NCBI GenBank assembly: GCA_020091685.1
Contig: CM034597.1
Coordinates: forward strand, 245,330-309,329
Direction: 5' to 3'
Length of the DNA: 64,000 nucleotides
Origin: Lutjanus erythropterus
Lineage: Eukaryota > Chordata > Actinopteri > Lutjaniformes > Lutjanidae
The position numbers were made by a program, and so were the translations under genes. The notes beneath the pieces were generated by a model. It worked only from the letters and a program-made list of their open reading frames with translations. It had not been told where the DNA came from and searched no databases. Shown one piece after another: positions 34,801 to 48,380 of the stretch (position 1 is the stretch's first letter; the number at the start of each line of letters is the position of its first letter).

Positions 34801-35648
34801 GCACTGTTACTTGTAGTATGCTCTGATATAAACAAAAATTGTTACATTGTTTTATTGCCAGTATAGTGTATTGGATCAATGAAGTATGTTGTATTTATAT
34901 TATGTTGTAGTCATATTCTGATGGAGACAGTAGCCATACAACCACCTGTGAAATACAGGACCACTATGGTAAATATTTTTATCTATATGCATCTACTATA
35001 TAAAGAAAATAATTAAAAAGGTGTTGGTTATGTGTTTGTTTTGTCTACACAACTTAGTTATGTTATGTTTTTTTTTTTTTAACAAATTGAAATTTATTTT
35101 AAGTAATACTTTGTGTGGAATAGAATACATAATCTAACTCATAATATGTGCATTGTTTAAGTCCAAAATGTGTTCTGATGCTCACTTACATAAATTTTAA
35201 TGTTACAGAGCAGTTAAATGTTAATGTACTGTTCTTCCATGTTCTTACAGTCATTGGTAGTGTGCCTGTCACTTCCACAGAAATGGATGCAGCCATATCC
35301 ACTATTGAGGTGCAGTCCCTCTCCAATACAGCTCCTTCAGCCTCCACTGCTGATGATGTTATTTGGTGTGTTGCCAGCCAAAATATTTGCACAGATGCAC
35401 CTTCGATCTCAGGTGACACCCTCACCATGCCCACCAGTGCTGCTGTCATCACGACTGATGATATTCCCAGCTTGTCCAGTAGACCCTCTTCCATCTCCGG
35501 TACGAACACCCATGGCTCGCTGATTGGTCCCAGTGTCAGTGCTGGTGGTGACATGCATGGTTTCTCTGCCAGTTACACCTCTGCAGTGTCACATGGTCCC
35601 ACCCAACCCAGCGCATCTGGCAATAGTCCATCCAGCACATCCTACAGG

Positions 35649-38327
35649 TTTATCTTTTGCATTTTCTTTGTCTCTTTTCATACAGTATTTCCATGGTCCA
35701 AGCTTTATAACAGCAGGCCTTATTTACAGTACAATTTTGTGTAAGAATTGATTGACTTAATTTACTATATGATTATGTCCCTGTTTTTTACACACTTACT
35801 AATAGACAGTTTTCAGTGCAACGCCAACACAGAGATGTCTGCACAATTAAGGGGCAGAAAGCTGACATGTCCACATAACACAACCAGTGTTGTCAACAGA
35901 TTTAGCAACTTTTCAGACACTTTTAGTGACTTAACTTCTAAAAAACAATTAGCAACAAATTTAATGACGTATTCTGCAAACAACATAAGGGTCCATCTCT
36001 TTCTCTCATTCCCCTGGGCTGCTGTTAGGCAGGAGGACAGTCGTGTCTACAAGGGAACCCCAGAACTGTGAACAATCTTGCGAGAGTGTGTAACTATCTG
36101 AGAGACATGTTTATTGAAAATTCAATTGAAATGTTTATTTTACATTTTCAAAACAGTCATAATTTCATTAATGTTTCAATTCATGATTGTTAAAATGGCT
36201 TAAAAATGTAAGAGCTGTGTGTTAAAAAGATAGCTTTAATTTAAAAATGATTTAAATATATACCACCTTTGAATATGTTGTTTGGTTAAAAGGGATGTAT
36301 TGTCCTTGTGTTTTTGATATAGCGTAATAGGTCACATGACTTAGAGTTCAGAGGTCGCACCCGTGGCGTTATGGGCTGAGGCAGTACGATGACAGAGAGC
36401 GCCAACATGGCTACAGAGCGGAGCGCCAACATGGTTGAAAGAAAGTACATACGGCCTCAACATAATAACAGTAACAGTTATTTTACATTTATTTATTTTT
36501 GTATCTGTTTCTAACATTTGTGACCTTGAATGGACAATTTAATATGTTTTCTGTTGTTATGCTAACATGTTGGGACCTGTCTATATCAGATATTCATGGG
36601 AAAGTCTATTGTTGAGCCTGTCTAAATGCTGGACATTTGTTGAGAGACTTAAAAATAATAAGAGATTTATTTTTCAAATGCTGTTTTTTATGTATTTTAT
36701 TTTTCTAGTTTTCACAGTGTCTGCGGAGGATAAAGAGATGGAATAAAACTCAAAAAGACATCTGTATGATGCGTGGCCATTATTTTCCTTGGACCGGTGC
36801 AGTTACAGAGTGATTATTCTAATCTAAACCATGAGAGTTTTGCAATTCAAAACTGACAGGCCATGATGTAAAGTTTTTTTTTCCTTTGAATTAATTACCT
36901 TATTGACACAAATGTTACAACCTGCTCATGATATGGTTGATAAGGAGGATAAACCAGCTCAATAACCAATAAAAACCAGGTAAGTTGAGCAAAATTAACA
37001 GGACTTATCAGCAACCCATAAAGTTCCGGTGATTTGGTTCCTTTTAGATAAACATTTATTGAATAGCAAACTTAGTGGGGCAATTTCATATAGATACCTG
37101 ATGACTACACTAAGAGTCAACTATTGTTAGCTAACATTGTATATAATATATTAATATGATGTGAAAAATAAAAAAACAGATGCAACCCTGACATGGTATT
37201 TCCTGACTGAATCAAAAAGACTGTTGACTGCACTCTTTTGACCAGCTACTAAAGCTGTTTAGTAAACACACCCTGTAATCTTTGTAAACAAAAACTCATC
37301 TTTGCACTCTTTATTTGACAACATCCCAGTTATTAAACCATTAGAGGAAGTTCTTTGTCCTGTGGTAATGCAACTGTCTGTGTGAGTCCAGCACAAGTGA
37401 CAGGTCAGTGGGAGATATTATATAAAATGTCATTCTTTAAATCTTAATGTAACCAATAACTTCTGTTGTATAAAATAGCAGCAAAATGAATCAGCAAGCT
37501 GCAGCCTAAATAGGTCATTCATATCAAAATGTAAGCACAAAACTGATTTCCCCCTCGTATCTGATACTGTTGCATATTATGCCTTTAAAAGTTAATTCAC
37601 TGACTAATTACCAGACAGAAGAGCCAAAGTTCTGTCTTATGTTTTATTATTTTCTACATTTTCTATTTTCTATGTGTTAATATGCATTGATCTTCTATAC
37701 CAAATATTCCATTCAATAATTCTTTTTTGTTTATACCTCATTCAGTTCTGTATAGATGGAGGGAGCTGGTTTAAGGAGGGAGGGTTGTAGTGGGAGCACT
37801 GGGGTTTCAGGTGTGACTGTGTGGTAATTGTAAATGGTTTATGTGGCTCATGGGTCAGTTAGGAGGGCCCCTTTGCAGAATTTTGCCTGGGGCCCAGGGA
37901 GGTCAGGACCAGCTCTACTGTAGGTAATACACTGACTATTGATGAGTACCTTGTACAGGTCCACTTCAAATAATCTGACCTATCCCTTAAAAGGTTATTA
38001 TGGAACTTTTGCCCAGTGACTCCCACAATATACTGCCAACCCCCAGCCTGAAAAAGTAAGAAAAAAGTAAAACTGCTCCTTTCCATTGTTATTATTGACA
38101 CCATTATTGTTGAAAGTTTTTATGAAAGGGACTTTGAGTAAATATTAATTACAATCTTATGGATATTATGTTGTAGTTCAATGGGTAGAATTATTACCAA
38201 TGACACTAACTAAAGCCCTGCGATGAACTGGGAACTTGTCCAGGGTGAACCCCGCCTCTCACCCAATTTCAGCAATGAATGAATGACACTAACTAAGCTG
38301 TATTTGTTTTGTTTATCATTGTTTCAG
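35649..38327. other. Long HECT-gene intron; no separate gene seen
   Basis: This AT-rich interval holds a hAT-like scrap beginning CAGTGTTGTCAACAGATTT (about 35885), a pair of GAGCGCCAACATGG motifs (36398 and 36421) and, at 38213-38285, the block CCTGCGATGAACTGGGAAC ... CCCGCCTCTCACCC, a common fish interspersed repeat core. No exon with family features was found. Confidence 0.45.
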
Positions 38328-39477
38328 TAACTTAAAGATGACGTTGGAGAAAATAATGGAGCAGATCACTTCCAGAATAAATGATGACAGCACTGTATGC
38401 TTCAATATCATAAGAAGAAATGGGATGGGAGCATCCAGTGCCATGGGCAGATCCAACTTGTCACCTGAGAAGAAGGTAGATGTTAAATTCACCGATGACT
38501 ATGGATTATTTGAGGGTGCTGTGGACAATGGAGGACTTTCCTGGGACTTTTTCTGGCTCTGTCTACATGAAATCAAAGACAAAATTGGCATCTTTGAGGG
38601 CCCACCTAATGCTAAAGTCCTCACATGCAACTCCAAAGGTACTTATGATTAAATGTATTCATATTGTTCTAAGAGGCCACCACTGTATTTATTTTGGACC
38701 TATGTCCATTGTACAATACTTTGTACCTGAAATAATTTGTGAGGAAATGTGAGATTTTTTTTTCTTTCTTTTTCTTTTTATAGAAATATTTTTTGAGAAA
38801 ATTAGCAATTAATACTATGGTTAAAATGAACATGAGTTCTCTAATCTCACAGATAGGTGACAATGTGATGTACTATATTTTGATTCAGTCATCTGACATG
38901 TGATGTTTGATTTCATTTGATAACAGCGATGAAAGACAACGGATACTTCTATGCTGGCCAGATCATGGCAATGTCGATTGCCCATGGAGGACAGAGTCCA
39001 TGTTTTCTGTCAGAACTCATGTATGTATTATGTCTTCAAAAGGGTCCAGACAATGTAAAGGTCAAACTAGAACATATTGCTGATGAAAAAAAAAAAGATC
39101 ACAGGTGCAGTCGGTCAGCATATTTTCAATTGATTCAATCATACTTAGACACTAATTATTAATTTTGCATGCTCTTATGAACCAATAAGTTTAACAATTA
39201 AATTAACAGCTATACGTCTTCATTTGAAATAATAGAATCAATAAATATTTACTACCTTCATATTTTAATGTTGCTTGTTATTTTTAGATCTTACAGGCTG
39301 AGACTGAATCACAACTGCAAGATGCAGTTGCACAGGCAGCCAGCTTGATCAGTCTTGCAGGTCACAATGTACGCATAACACTGGAAAACAAGAAAGTGAG
39401 TGCTTTGGACTTGGCTCACTGGTATGTCCTCCAGCAGACCCGTGCCCCTTTTGAAAGGTATGTCGTATGTTGTAAGG

Positions 39478-40387
39478 CAGGGGTGCCCACACTTTTTCGG
39501 CTTGTGAGCTACTTTTAAAATGGCCAAGTCAAAATGATCTACCTACATTAAAAATGAGGAGGCAGACTCACAGCCCAGTCCACCCACCCCGAAAATGATC
39601 AAGACAGCAGCAGCACCCCCAGATTGTGAACCCCGGGACCGGGACATCAGCTGTGCACCTGCAACTCAAGCTAACGTCCCAGGTCAAAATGCTAGTATTT
39701 CAGAGGCACCGCATCAAACAACTAGCTTCACATTTCCGGGAAGGTCATTTGGTAAAGAAACGTTTTGTCGGTCATTCAGTGCGAGCTGGTTTAGCAAATG
39801 GAGATGGCTCCATTATATTGAGGACGGCGATCGCGTTGTTTGTTTCATGTTCATGGAGATGTTTTGGACAGTCTGGACATTGGCAGCCTAATGAGGAGCT
39901 TCATCAGCGCCAACCCGGAGAGGAAAGCCACATTTGGAGTTGTGTGACGCCGGTCAGACACTTTTCTTTTCTAATGCTGCCGCTGCGCAGCACACGGCAC
40001 CTTTACACAGAGTTCAGCACCACAGTGACATGGACAGCAGCCGTGACAAATTGTTTATGGTTGACAAGGTGATCGGCACCATGGACAGTTATACAGACAG
40101 ATTTTTGCAGTCTTAATTACTGTGCGGGTATTTTTTAATCATTATTATCAATGCAGGGAGTTGCGAGTGCAGCGCAGGGCTTTTTTTTTCTCAGCCCCCC
40201 CTGCTGAGAATATGTTCCCGCGGCTATGTCTCACACTGGCTGCCCTGTACGTCAGTCAAGTGGCAAATGCCATACTGGGGATGGATGATAGGCTAACATC
40301 TAATTTTCTTGTTGAATGGCATGCGATCTACCCACACTACCTTTGCGATCGACCAGTCGATCGCGATCGACGTATTGGGCACCCCTG
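39478..40387. mobile_element. Non-autonomous hAT with perfect target duplication
   Basis: TTGTAAGG lies on both sides (39470-39477 and 40388-40395). The termini CAGGGGTGCCCACACTT and, at the right, GGGCACCCCTG are inverted repeats. Inside, an open stretch from about 39595 reads like the start of a zinc-finger hAT protein (SASWFSKWRWLHYIEDGDR then VVCFMFME), so it is an internally deleted autonomous copy. It sits only 20 bp past the donor of the HECT exon ending at 39457. Confidence 0.92.
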
Positions 40388-41062
40388 TTGTAAGGTATTA
40401 ACATACTATAATCATAACTTAGCAGATAAATAAAAGCTTATTTCATGGTAATGTCACATGGTAGTGTCACAATACTGGAATTTCTCATTTTGATACAATA
40501 CTTTGAAAAATATCAGTATTTGATAGAAATGATGGAAAGAAGACAACACTGTGATTAAGTAAGAAAAGGTGGAACTATGTGGGTACTGCAGCGATGTGTG
40601 TCAGCACACTGTTGGTGAGAGGAAAGAGTGAAAAAATACAGCTGGTACCAGAATATCAATACTGTTAAAAATTAATATTAAAAGCATTCCAAATATTCAG
40701 TATCAATATGATCAATATTCAGATATTTTTGACAACACTATTTCCTTGGGTTAAAACTTTAGAAATACAAGAAATATAAGAGGAAAGCTACAGATACAAG
40801 AAAACATTTATTTTTGAGTTGCTACGATACAAACTATGTTGCTACAATATAAAAAATAATTCTCAATGAATGTAGTGTTACATTTTATAGTGTATCAGTG
40901 TAAGTTAATGTATCATTTATTTTGTCTACAATTAATCATGGGACCTCACTGAATTAAAATCACATGAACTACACATTACAATTTTATTTCCTTTTTACAA
41001 GGTTCAGAGATGGCTTGAAGTCTCGAGGTGTCCTAGAGGCACTCCAGAGGTACCCTCTACAG

Positions 41063-41200
41063 CAGGGGTATTCAACTAAAATTCAAAGAAGTCCAGTTAG
41101 AGAAAATTTCCTAAAGCAACGGTCCAGAACATCATAATGTCTAACTTGTGTTATGAGAGTGATATATACTGAAGTAGTGTAGTAGTTGTATCAACGTCTA
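41063..41200. mobile_element. hAT left end inserted in a HECT exon
   Basis: CAGGGGTATTCAACTAAAATT begins at 41063 directly after codons for LQRYPL. This is a frequent fish hAT terminus. No right end is found; a second hAT-like end, CAGGGGGTTGTCAAACTT, starts near 41203. Confidence 0.6.
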
Positions 41201-41977
41201 CATCAGGGGGTTGTCAAACTTATTTTAGTTCAGGGGCCACATACAGACCAATTTGATCTCAAGTGGGCCGAACCAGCAAAATTAAAGCATAATCTATTGA
41301 TTATTCTGCCGATTAATTGAGCAATCAGATAAGAAATATTGTGTATTCTGCATTTTTTTCTGTTACATTACTTTTGTTTTATTTAAGAAAAATGGTAATA
41401 TACAAAATAGAAAATAAGACAGGTCTATTAAATGAACAACTAGAAATTGCTAAAGTAAAAATAACTTTACTTTCAATGTAGATTTACTTTCATTGTATTT
41501 ACTTTTTACTTTTTTTTTCAAGTACAAAGGTAAAAGTAAAGGTAGTAATGTCTACAGAAACCACAAACAGAAGAGTGAACTAACTCTTTTAACAGAAACA
41601 GTCACCAGAATGTTTTGTTAACATGTTAAAATCACACCATTTTTCTTCTGGAGCAGGACGCTCCCAGACCCCCAACAGCACCTGCCCCTTTGCCCCTTGA
41701 TGCCAAAGTGCCCTTTTGTCAAAGTTTTTTTTTTTTGTTTGTTTTTGTTTTGTTTTTTGTAAGAGTGTGTGTGAAAGTCTGTCTGTGTGGTCCAAAATAA
41801 TAAATAAAACAAAATAATAATAATAATTCAGATCTACCCTCGGTAGGTCACATGATCCACGTAGACATGCCCTCACTTCTCTCACTGCCCTGATGTGCCC
41901 AGATGTGCCCTGTAGCTAAGCGCTGCTAAGCTGCCAGAGAGGGGTCACTACTAGTCTAGAAACCGAAGACGCAAGGG

Positions 41978-42836
41978 TAGGGGAGGAACGGATTGCAGTT
42001 GATCCGTGTCCCGTACGGATCGCCCTCTACGGTTCGGCACGTGTGTGATCCATGGACCACATGTGAGCATCATAGTTGTACTGTCACTGTTACTTTTGTA
42101 TAAATTGTAATACCTGAAATCTCAATTCAGAGTTGCAGTGAAAATACAGGACAGATGCTGCTGTGTGCAGCACATCTCTGATTTAAAAGCCGTCACATCG
42201 CCTTGAGTGAAATCCAGACCATAACTTTTTTCACTGATTTAACTATGCTATCACCAAAGAAACAGATCATAAAACTGTGATGTTCATTGAAACTTTGGTG
42301 ATATCAGCTATCTTAACTTCTACACAGCTCCTCTCTGCTCACCGGTGCAGCTCTGTCTCGCCCCGTCTGTGACACAGTGTGTCTGCTGATTGATCATGGC
42401 TTCTAACCAATCAGATGTGCTGTGCTGTAGGCCGTAGCATTGAGCCAGACTACAGAGCGCAGTTGTGTATTATACTGTGCCAGGGCTGGACTGTGACCAA
42501 AAAATGGCCCTGGCATTTTTAGCCATGGTGGCCCACCATGATTATTTATACGATAGGGATGAGGATCAAACCAGCAAGGACGAGGTGCACAAAACTCTAT
42601 AGGCTAATATTATTATGCATGTTTTAAGTCTGACTGAATAAAATGAGTCTTGTAATAATTTCCTATGTTGAGCATTTGCACACTTTTAGCCTACAATTTC
42701 CCCAGATACTATTTAGTGAAGATGTGTCTCTAATCATTTTTAATAATTTTTTAATTGTATTAATTCTGTTTTCCAACTGTTCCAACTTTTTTCTTTTTCT
42801 TACTCTTTTACGTTTTCTGTTTTAATTAATTAATTA

Positions 42837-42886
<50 letters not shown>

Positions 42887-43121
42887 GACACACATCCCAA
42901 AATATTTTCATTGTTAATTCCACGGGCTATCATCATTTCTGTGTCAGTCCAGTGTCTGTCTGACTGCGTGTTAGCTTACGTGTGTAAGCTGCATTTTTAA
43001 AATAATTTAACCCTAATCCCACCACTTTTTTCTTTTTTGCTGATCCGAAAAATGATCCGATCTGTGACTCAAAACGGTGATATGATCCGAACCGTGAGTT
43101 TTTTGATCCATTGCACCCCTA
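41978..43121. mobile_element. Non-autonomous hAT, TAGGGG termini
   Basis: The left end TAGGGGAGGAACGGATTGCA and right end (reverse complement TAGGGGTGCAATGGATCAAA) are inverted. Flanking 8-mers are CGCAAGGG (41970-41977) and CGCGAGGG (43122-43129), a target duplication with one mismatch. Subterminal repeats of GATCCG/ACGGTTCGG are typical of this hAT group. It is 1,144 bp, with no transposase left. Confidence 0.8.
42830..42886. repeat. (TTAA)n then (ATT)n microsatellite
   Basis: TTAATTAATTAATTA passes into about sixteen TTA units. It lies inside the hAT at 41978-43121. Confidence 0.95.
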
Positions 43122-43129
43122 CGCGAGGG

Positions 43130-44130
43130 AGGACTTAAACAACTGATGGTCCGGTGAGTAGGTTTTGCAGCGGTATTCTTGCAAGATGACTGATTAAGTG
43201 AAGTGAGCATCCTGTGTGTGTGTGCCTCTGACTCTGCACACACCTCTCATAAGTTATAGCCGCTAGTTAACCACACACAGTGTGCTGAGGGGACAAAAGT
43301 ATGTCAGGCTTCTTTTTGTTTCTATATGTTTCTTTTGTCATGGGCAAAGTGCATTAGAGAGATGTATCATTTTACTATCAAGTGAGTTGCAGTGTTTTTC
43401 CTATGTTTCTAGAGGCAATGAGGCTTTGGCTGTGTTATTTCACTAAAACTATGCAATCCATTCACATAATTTTGGAATATTACAGTATAAATACAACAAC
43501 AATAAGAATAATAATTAATGCATAAATATAAAATATATAACTTTTATAACCTGAGTGCTGTCTTGCGCAAAGTGGATAGTCAAACTGAATAAAAGCACAA
43601 ATACATTTAAATACATGATTTCTATATCATTTTATTATTTTTTACTTTATTATTAGCACTACGAATAATAAAGGGCAGATTATGAATCAGCACCATGGAG
43701 CAAATTCGTGGCCCCCTTTTAACTTTGAGCACCTGCCCCTCCAAAGGTCTCTGCACGGCCCTGATTACAGGCTGTAAACTTTACAAACTGAGTCTCTAAA
43801 TCACCACAAAACTAACTGTGATGGAAGTAAGGAAGAGTGATAGAGATGCTGAGTAGCGTGACACGCTGTCAGACACTTCATCAAGATTCACCCACAGAGT
43901 GCACAGGTCCAGTGATTTTTATAACTGAACTACAGGAGGACACACTCTTTTAATTTCTCTGACTGTGTGAAAAGATGACAAAGAAGGGTATTAAACCATG
44001 AGAGTAACTGGTAAAACACGCTCATATAAGAGCAAACTTGATTCAACAAAAGAAAATCTTAGTCTGGGACAGCCCTAGAAAATACCAGTAGATGAAGTCA
44101 TGATTTAATTCTTACTTGCTTTTTATGTTT
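43130..44130. other. HECT-gene intron remainder
   Basis: No exon was found here, although the exon between FRDGLKS and the C-lobe is expected. Near 43685-43765 there is a short repeat block with CACCTGCCCCTCCAAAGG that also resembles 41655-41720. Confidence 0.4.
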
Positions 44131-44382
44131 TACACTTGAAAATGACGTCTCTTTGGAGGATATTCTAGTTTTCTTTACTGGATGTGACAGCATTCCAGCA
44201 CTGGGTTTCTCTCCAAAGCCAAGCCTTGAGTTCACCCATTCCCGATTTCCAGTGGCCAATACTTGTGGAAACATTCTTCACATACCAGTACATGCATTAT
44301 ACACTTCTTTCAATTCTGACATGGATTTTGCCATACACAATTCTCCAGGATTTGGAAGAGTGTGAGAGGTAATATTTTAGGG

Positions 44383-44480
44383 CTGGGTATCAGTGCTCAA
44401 TACCTTAAAGGTATCAATTGAAATAACCCAGTACCAGGCAGTATTAAAAATTCTCCAGTTAAGCAATACCTGGGCATATA
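44383..44480. mobile_element. hAT-like left end just after the HECT stop
   Basis: TAGGGCTGGGTATCAGTGCTC followed by CAATACC and AAAGGTATCAATTGAAAT is the start of a common fish hAT. The matching right end was not found. Confidence 0.45.
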
Positions 44481-46245
44481 ATGGAGGAGTTGTAGAGCTT
44501 GAATTATGATGAGGATGTTGTTTTCTGGTTGTTGTTATTTTCAAATAATGGCTGTTATTTAATGTTGTTATTTGTGAGACAAAAATTCAACATTTATACT
44601 TTTATAAGGACATGAAAAAATACACAGTAAAACAATCTAAGTTCTTTGTTACATTTGTGGATATAAATAAGCCATGATTTGTGTTTCAGATTCAATAATG
44701 TGCAGTGAGGAAACTTTTTAAAAAAAAAGTTGATAAATATGAGACACTTTCTGCATTGTAGTCAACCTGTCCTCCAACATGAATGACCGTCCTCTGTCAT
44801 TTGTCAATTTGTTCTCTGTCTTTTTGTCAGTGTTATCAAACCCAATTGCTATGGCAGATTGTGCCCTCTCGTAAGGTTGTGATATGGCCCTCTAATAAAT
44901 AAATGTTCTATGTTCCTACTTTGTATGTGTTGGCTTATTAACCTTTAAGTGTCTATTGGGGCAGGATGTGTGTATCCCAGACTTTCAATGTCATATTTAT
45001 TTATTTATTTTTATCATTAGATAGTTTTAAAAAAGTACACAAAATACATTTATTTAAGAACTTTAAAAATACAGTTTTCATTTTAATCACAAGGGTTTAA
45101 TCAATACAGTTGTACTTTATGTGTAATGATACGTAAGAAAATATACACTGCACTTGTATAGTGGTAACAACTATGTTTTTCATGAAAGAAAAGTGTATTT
45201 TAAGCATTTCTACAATGTAGTTTAAGTATTTACACATCCGAGGACCTGTAGATTTCTCTTGTACATTGCTTTCCTTTTGAAATTGAGTATTTTACAAAAT
45301 AACACTTTATATTTTGTGATTCTCTAAATTACTTAGCATCTAATATGACATAATGAAGCATGTGTTTGTCTGACACCACAATGACTTCTGTATGATGAAG
45401 AGCAACATAACTTCTTAGCCATTCAAGCATTTCTTTGAAGCAGATTACATGCTGTCAGAAAAAGTTCAATCCCATGGTTTCCATCATCAGCGAAGGGATA
45501 ACTGCCCTTAACTCAACATCCCACTGATGGTGATCATAAGGGGCTGCACAAGCATATGATTGAATGGTCTTTGATGTTGAGGAAGTTGGAGCATTCCAAC
45601 TGTCCACAGTTCTAGTGGGGAGCGACTTTCCATTGTTCTCAAGCTGTGGTGGTTCCACTGGTGTACAAACTCATCCACAGATCTGTTTATTCTTGGGAGG
45701 TAAACATGGTGAAGACCCCTAATATGAAGTGGGTCGGTGCTATCTAAAATTTCAGCATTTTCCATAAAGAGGAAAAGGTCTTTAAAGTATGTTGATACCA
45801 CCCTGTTTAGGTCTCCCCACAATCTTTCAATTCTTTGATTATGAACACTACATCCAACCATAAAACTACCTCTGTTTGCCCCTTGGTTCTCAATCATAAA
45901 CCGTGCAGAATCAATGTTCTCACTAACAGCATCTCCCCTGACACGTTGTGGGAGTCCAAACTGATCCACAGCACCCTGGAAAAGTTGCAAAGAAGTTGAT
46001 GCTCTATTGTCTGTGCAACATCTCAGGTAGGTAATGCAGTGAATATTGCCATCAACTCCTCCATGAAACACAAATCCCCATGGATTTAACTTGTGGTTTG
46101 TGTCAATATGCCTGAAATAAGAAGAAATGTTATTATTAGTAGTAGAAATATAACAATAATGATAATATAACAATAATGATAATAATAATGTTATTATTAA
46201 TAGCAGTAATAGTATCAACCACATTGGATGTACATTAAAATTTCA

Positions 46246-46737
46246 TGGAACACTTCACCCCAGATTCAAATATATATTTTTTTCCTCTTACCTGTAATGC
46301 TATTTATACATTCATCCATAGCTTTGGTGTGAGATATCAGCCGTAGAGATTTCTGCTTTCACTGCAACGTAAGACTAGATGACAGTCAGCCTGTGGTGCT
46401 CAAAGAGCAAAAAAACATAAAAAACTCAGTAGCAATGTCTCAATGACAATCTACTGACCTTGTTGTGAGCAGTTTCATGCCGGAACTATTTTGTAATCCC
46501 TAGTTAAACAGTTCACAAAAAACACTGAATTAGCTTGAGTAACCGGGTCACGATTTTGGGAAAGAAACATTACTATTGAGTTTTTCCAAATGTATGTTTT
46601 TGGCTTTTTGAGCACCACAAGCTAAGTGTCACCTAGTTCCTTGAGTGTCATCTACTAGGAAACTCACACAAAAGCAACCTGAATAGCACTACAGGTAGGA
46701 GGAAAAATGTATTTTTGATTTTGGGGTGAATTGTCTC
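46246..46737. mobile_element. Palindromic MITE
   Basis: The left end has CACTTCACCCCAGATTCAAA and the right end TTGATTTTGGGGTGAATTG. Further in, TGTGGTGCTCAAA (about 46392) faces TTTGAGCACCACA (about 46607). The inverted repeats extend well into the element, giving hairpin potential. It lies in the integrase gene's intron between the core and HTH exons. Confidence 0.65.
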
Positions 46738-46814
46738 TTTGGTTTTGTTGTCCTTCCTTTTCCTATCAGTTTGCTTATTTCTGGTTATTGATTTAAAAAA
46801 ATTACAATCCCAGA

Positions 46815-48380
46815 GATAGGGTGGCCAGGTGTCCCACCTTTCTGTGCTATCTGCACACCACTTTTATTTTTATGCATTTTTATAATGTCCCACATTTTGA
46901 TTGGCTCTCAAACCACGGTGGGACAGACACTTCTCTAAAATTTCATCTGCACAGAAAGTGGGGGAGGCTGTCATCACAGGGATGTTTCATGTCAATCAAA
47001 CTGCACACGTGGGTCAAGTGTAGGATAACCTGATACCATCTTTGCTACACTACAGCCAATGGGGGAAATTGCGAGTCACAACAAGTCATACATTATGCAG
47101 ATTTCTCTGAAAATAACGGAAACTGACAAAGAAGGGGGAAAGTAGCTTGAAAAAAAGACTGGGAAACTACTCATCTAGAGTAGAGATATAATATATTAAA
47201 CTACTTCTCAGTGCTCTTTGTCCCACATATGTTTTGTTGGGATTTGATCACCCAATCCAGAGATCATTGATAGAAGTGTTTGATGTAAAGTAAATAAAAG
47301 AATATAACATGAAGCAAATAAAAAGAAATAGAAAAATTGTTAACACTTAGTAAGGGAGAATAATTTATCATATAGTAATATAGATATATAAATATATAAA
47401 AGAGCAGAATGTATTCATATAGTACTACATGAACTGTATGCCAAGTGTCATTTAATGCAACAGTATGTTATTTAATGCAACGACTTTTCAATTATCATGA
47501 TTTCTTTGTCATTAATGATGTTAATGTCTTCTTCAGTGGCAAGTCTGCAACTAAAGTGGTGGGCCAAAAAGCAGGAATAAGTGTGTTGTAATCATGATTA
47601 ACTAAGCTTGACTTTTTCATGACTTCATCAGGTTTGTGGTCCTTCTGAATATTTAGGAAAGTACAAATACAAATGCAATTGTGATAATAATTTTTGACTC
47701 CATTTCAATGATCAGTAATTCAGTTAGGGAATTTTAATGCATATGTGTCATGTGCTCATGAGCAAGAAATGGTCAAAATGAGCTTTGATTTCACAGTTAT
47801 ATCACCATTAATCATAATGTTATAAGATGAACAGGTCATCACTTTATTTAAATGTATTTATTCAACAGAATAAATGTGCATTGCTGTGACTGGTCATATT
47901 TTTTGTCCTGTCCCTTTAATTGCAGACTTACCTCTGAAGAAGACATAAAAATCATTAATTACTCAGAAATTATGATGTTTAAAATAAATTTTTTGCTCTA
48001 ATTAACATTATGTTCATACATTAAGTAATTGATGTTAATTCTTGTACATTCCTTATTTATTAAGTACTAAGTGAATCAATTCATGCTTTTTCAGGCATGA
48101 AATCATGTAAGAACTCATGATTCATGATAATTCATGTACCTTTACTATATAGTGTTACTGAAAAAGGTTTAAAAATAGTCTTAATATTATTATTATATGT
48201 TTTTTTCATTCATTCATTCTATTTTGATGAAATTTCATACATTATTAGAAATTATTAATTACTCAAATTTAATTTCATTTTTGTTCTCCAAAATCCTTAC
48301 ATCATTCATTATGACCTGATTTACTGACAAACAAGGGAGTAATGATGAAATGTCAATAAAATTTACAGAACAGCACATAC
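46815..48380. other. Integrase intron, AT-rich
   Basis: A hAT-like terminus AGGGTGGCCAGGTGTCCC starts near 46818. The rest is AT-rich with no features I can support. Confidence 0.35.

Larger units (their letters stand above)
34404..44365 (+). pseudogene. G2E3-like HECT-domain E3 ubiquitin ligase gene
   Basis: Plus-strand exons with consensus sites: 34404-34557 (LFHQKSIYVRPDRVILSEE), 34911-34968, 35251-35647 (a 132-codon Ser/Thr/Pro-rich linker), 38328-38638 (VKFTDDYGLFEGAVDNGG; FEGPPNAKVLTCNSK), 38927-39104 (NGYFYAGQIMAMSIAHGGQ; KGPDNVKVKLE), 39288-39457 (LAHWYVLQQTRAPFER), 41002-41062 (FRDGLKSRGVLEALQRYP) and a last exon about 44137-44365. The last exon is the HECT C-lobe, LEDILVFFTGC ... 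FPVANTCGN, with the catalytic Cys codon at 44264-44266, ending GFGRV stop. HECT ligases pass ubiquitin through this Cys. Similar proteins are hugely multicopy in fish and named G2E3-like. Damage: a hAT end at 41063 cuts an exon, an exon between 41062 and 44137 is missing, exon 38927-39104 is one A short of phase, and the last exon lacks an AG acceptor (TTG seen). The 5' end is not found. Confidence 0.75.

Noticed and set aside
35186..35554. 122-codon minus frame
   Set aside because: Antisense of the Ser/Thr-rich HECT linker exon.
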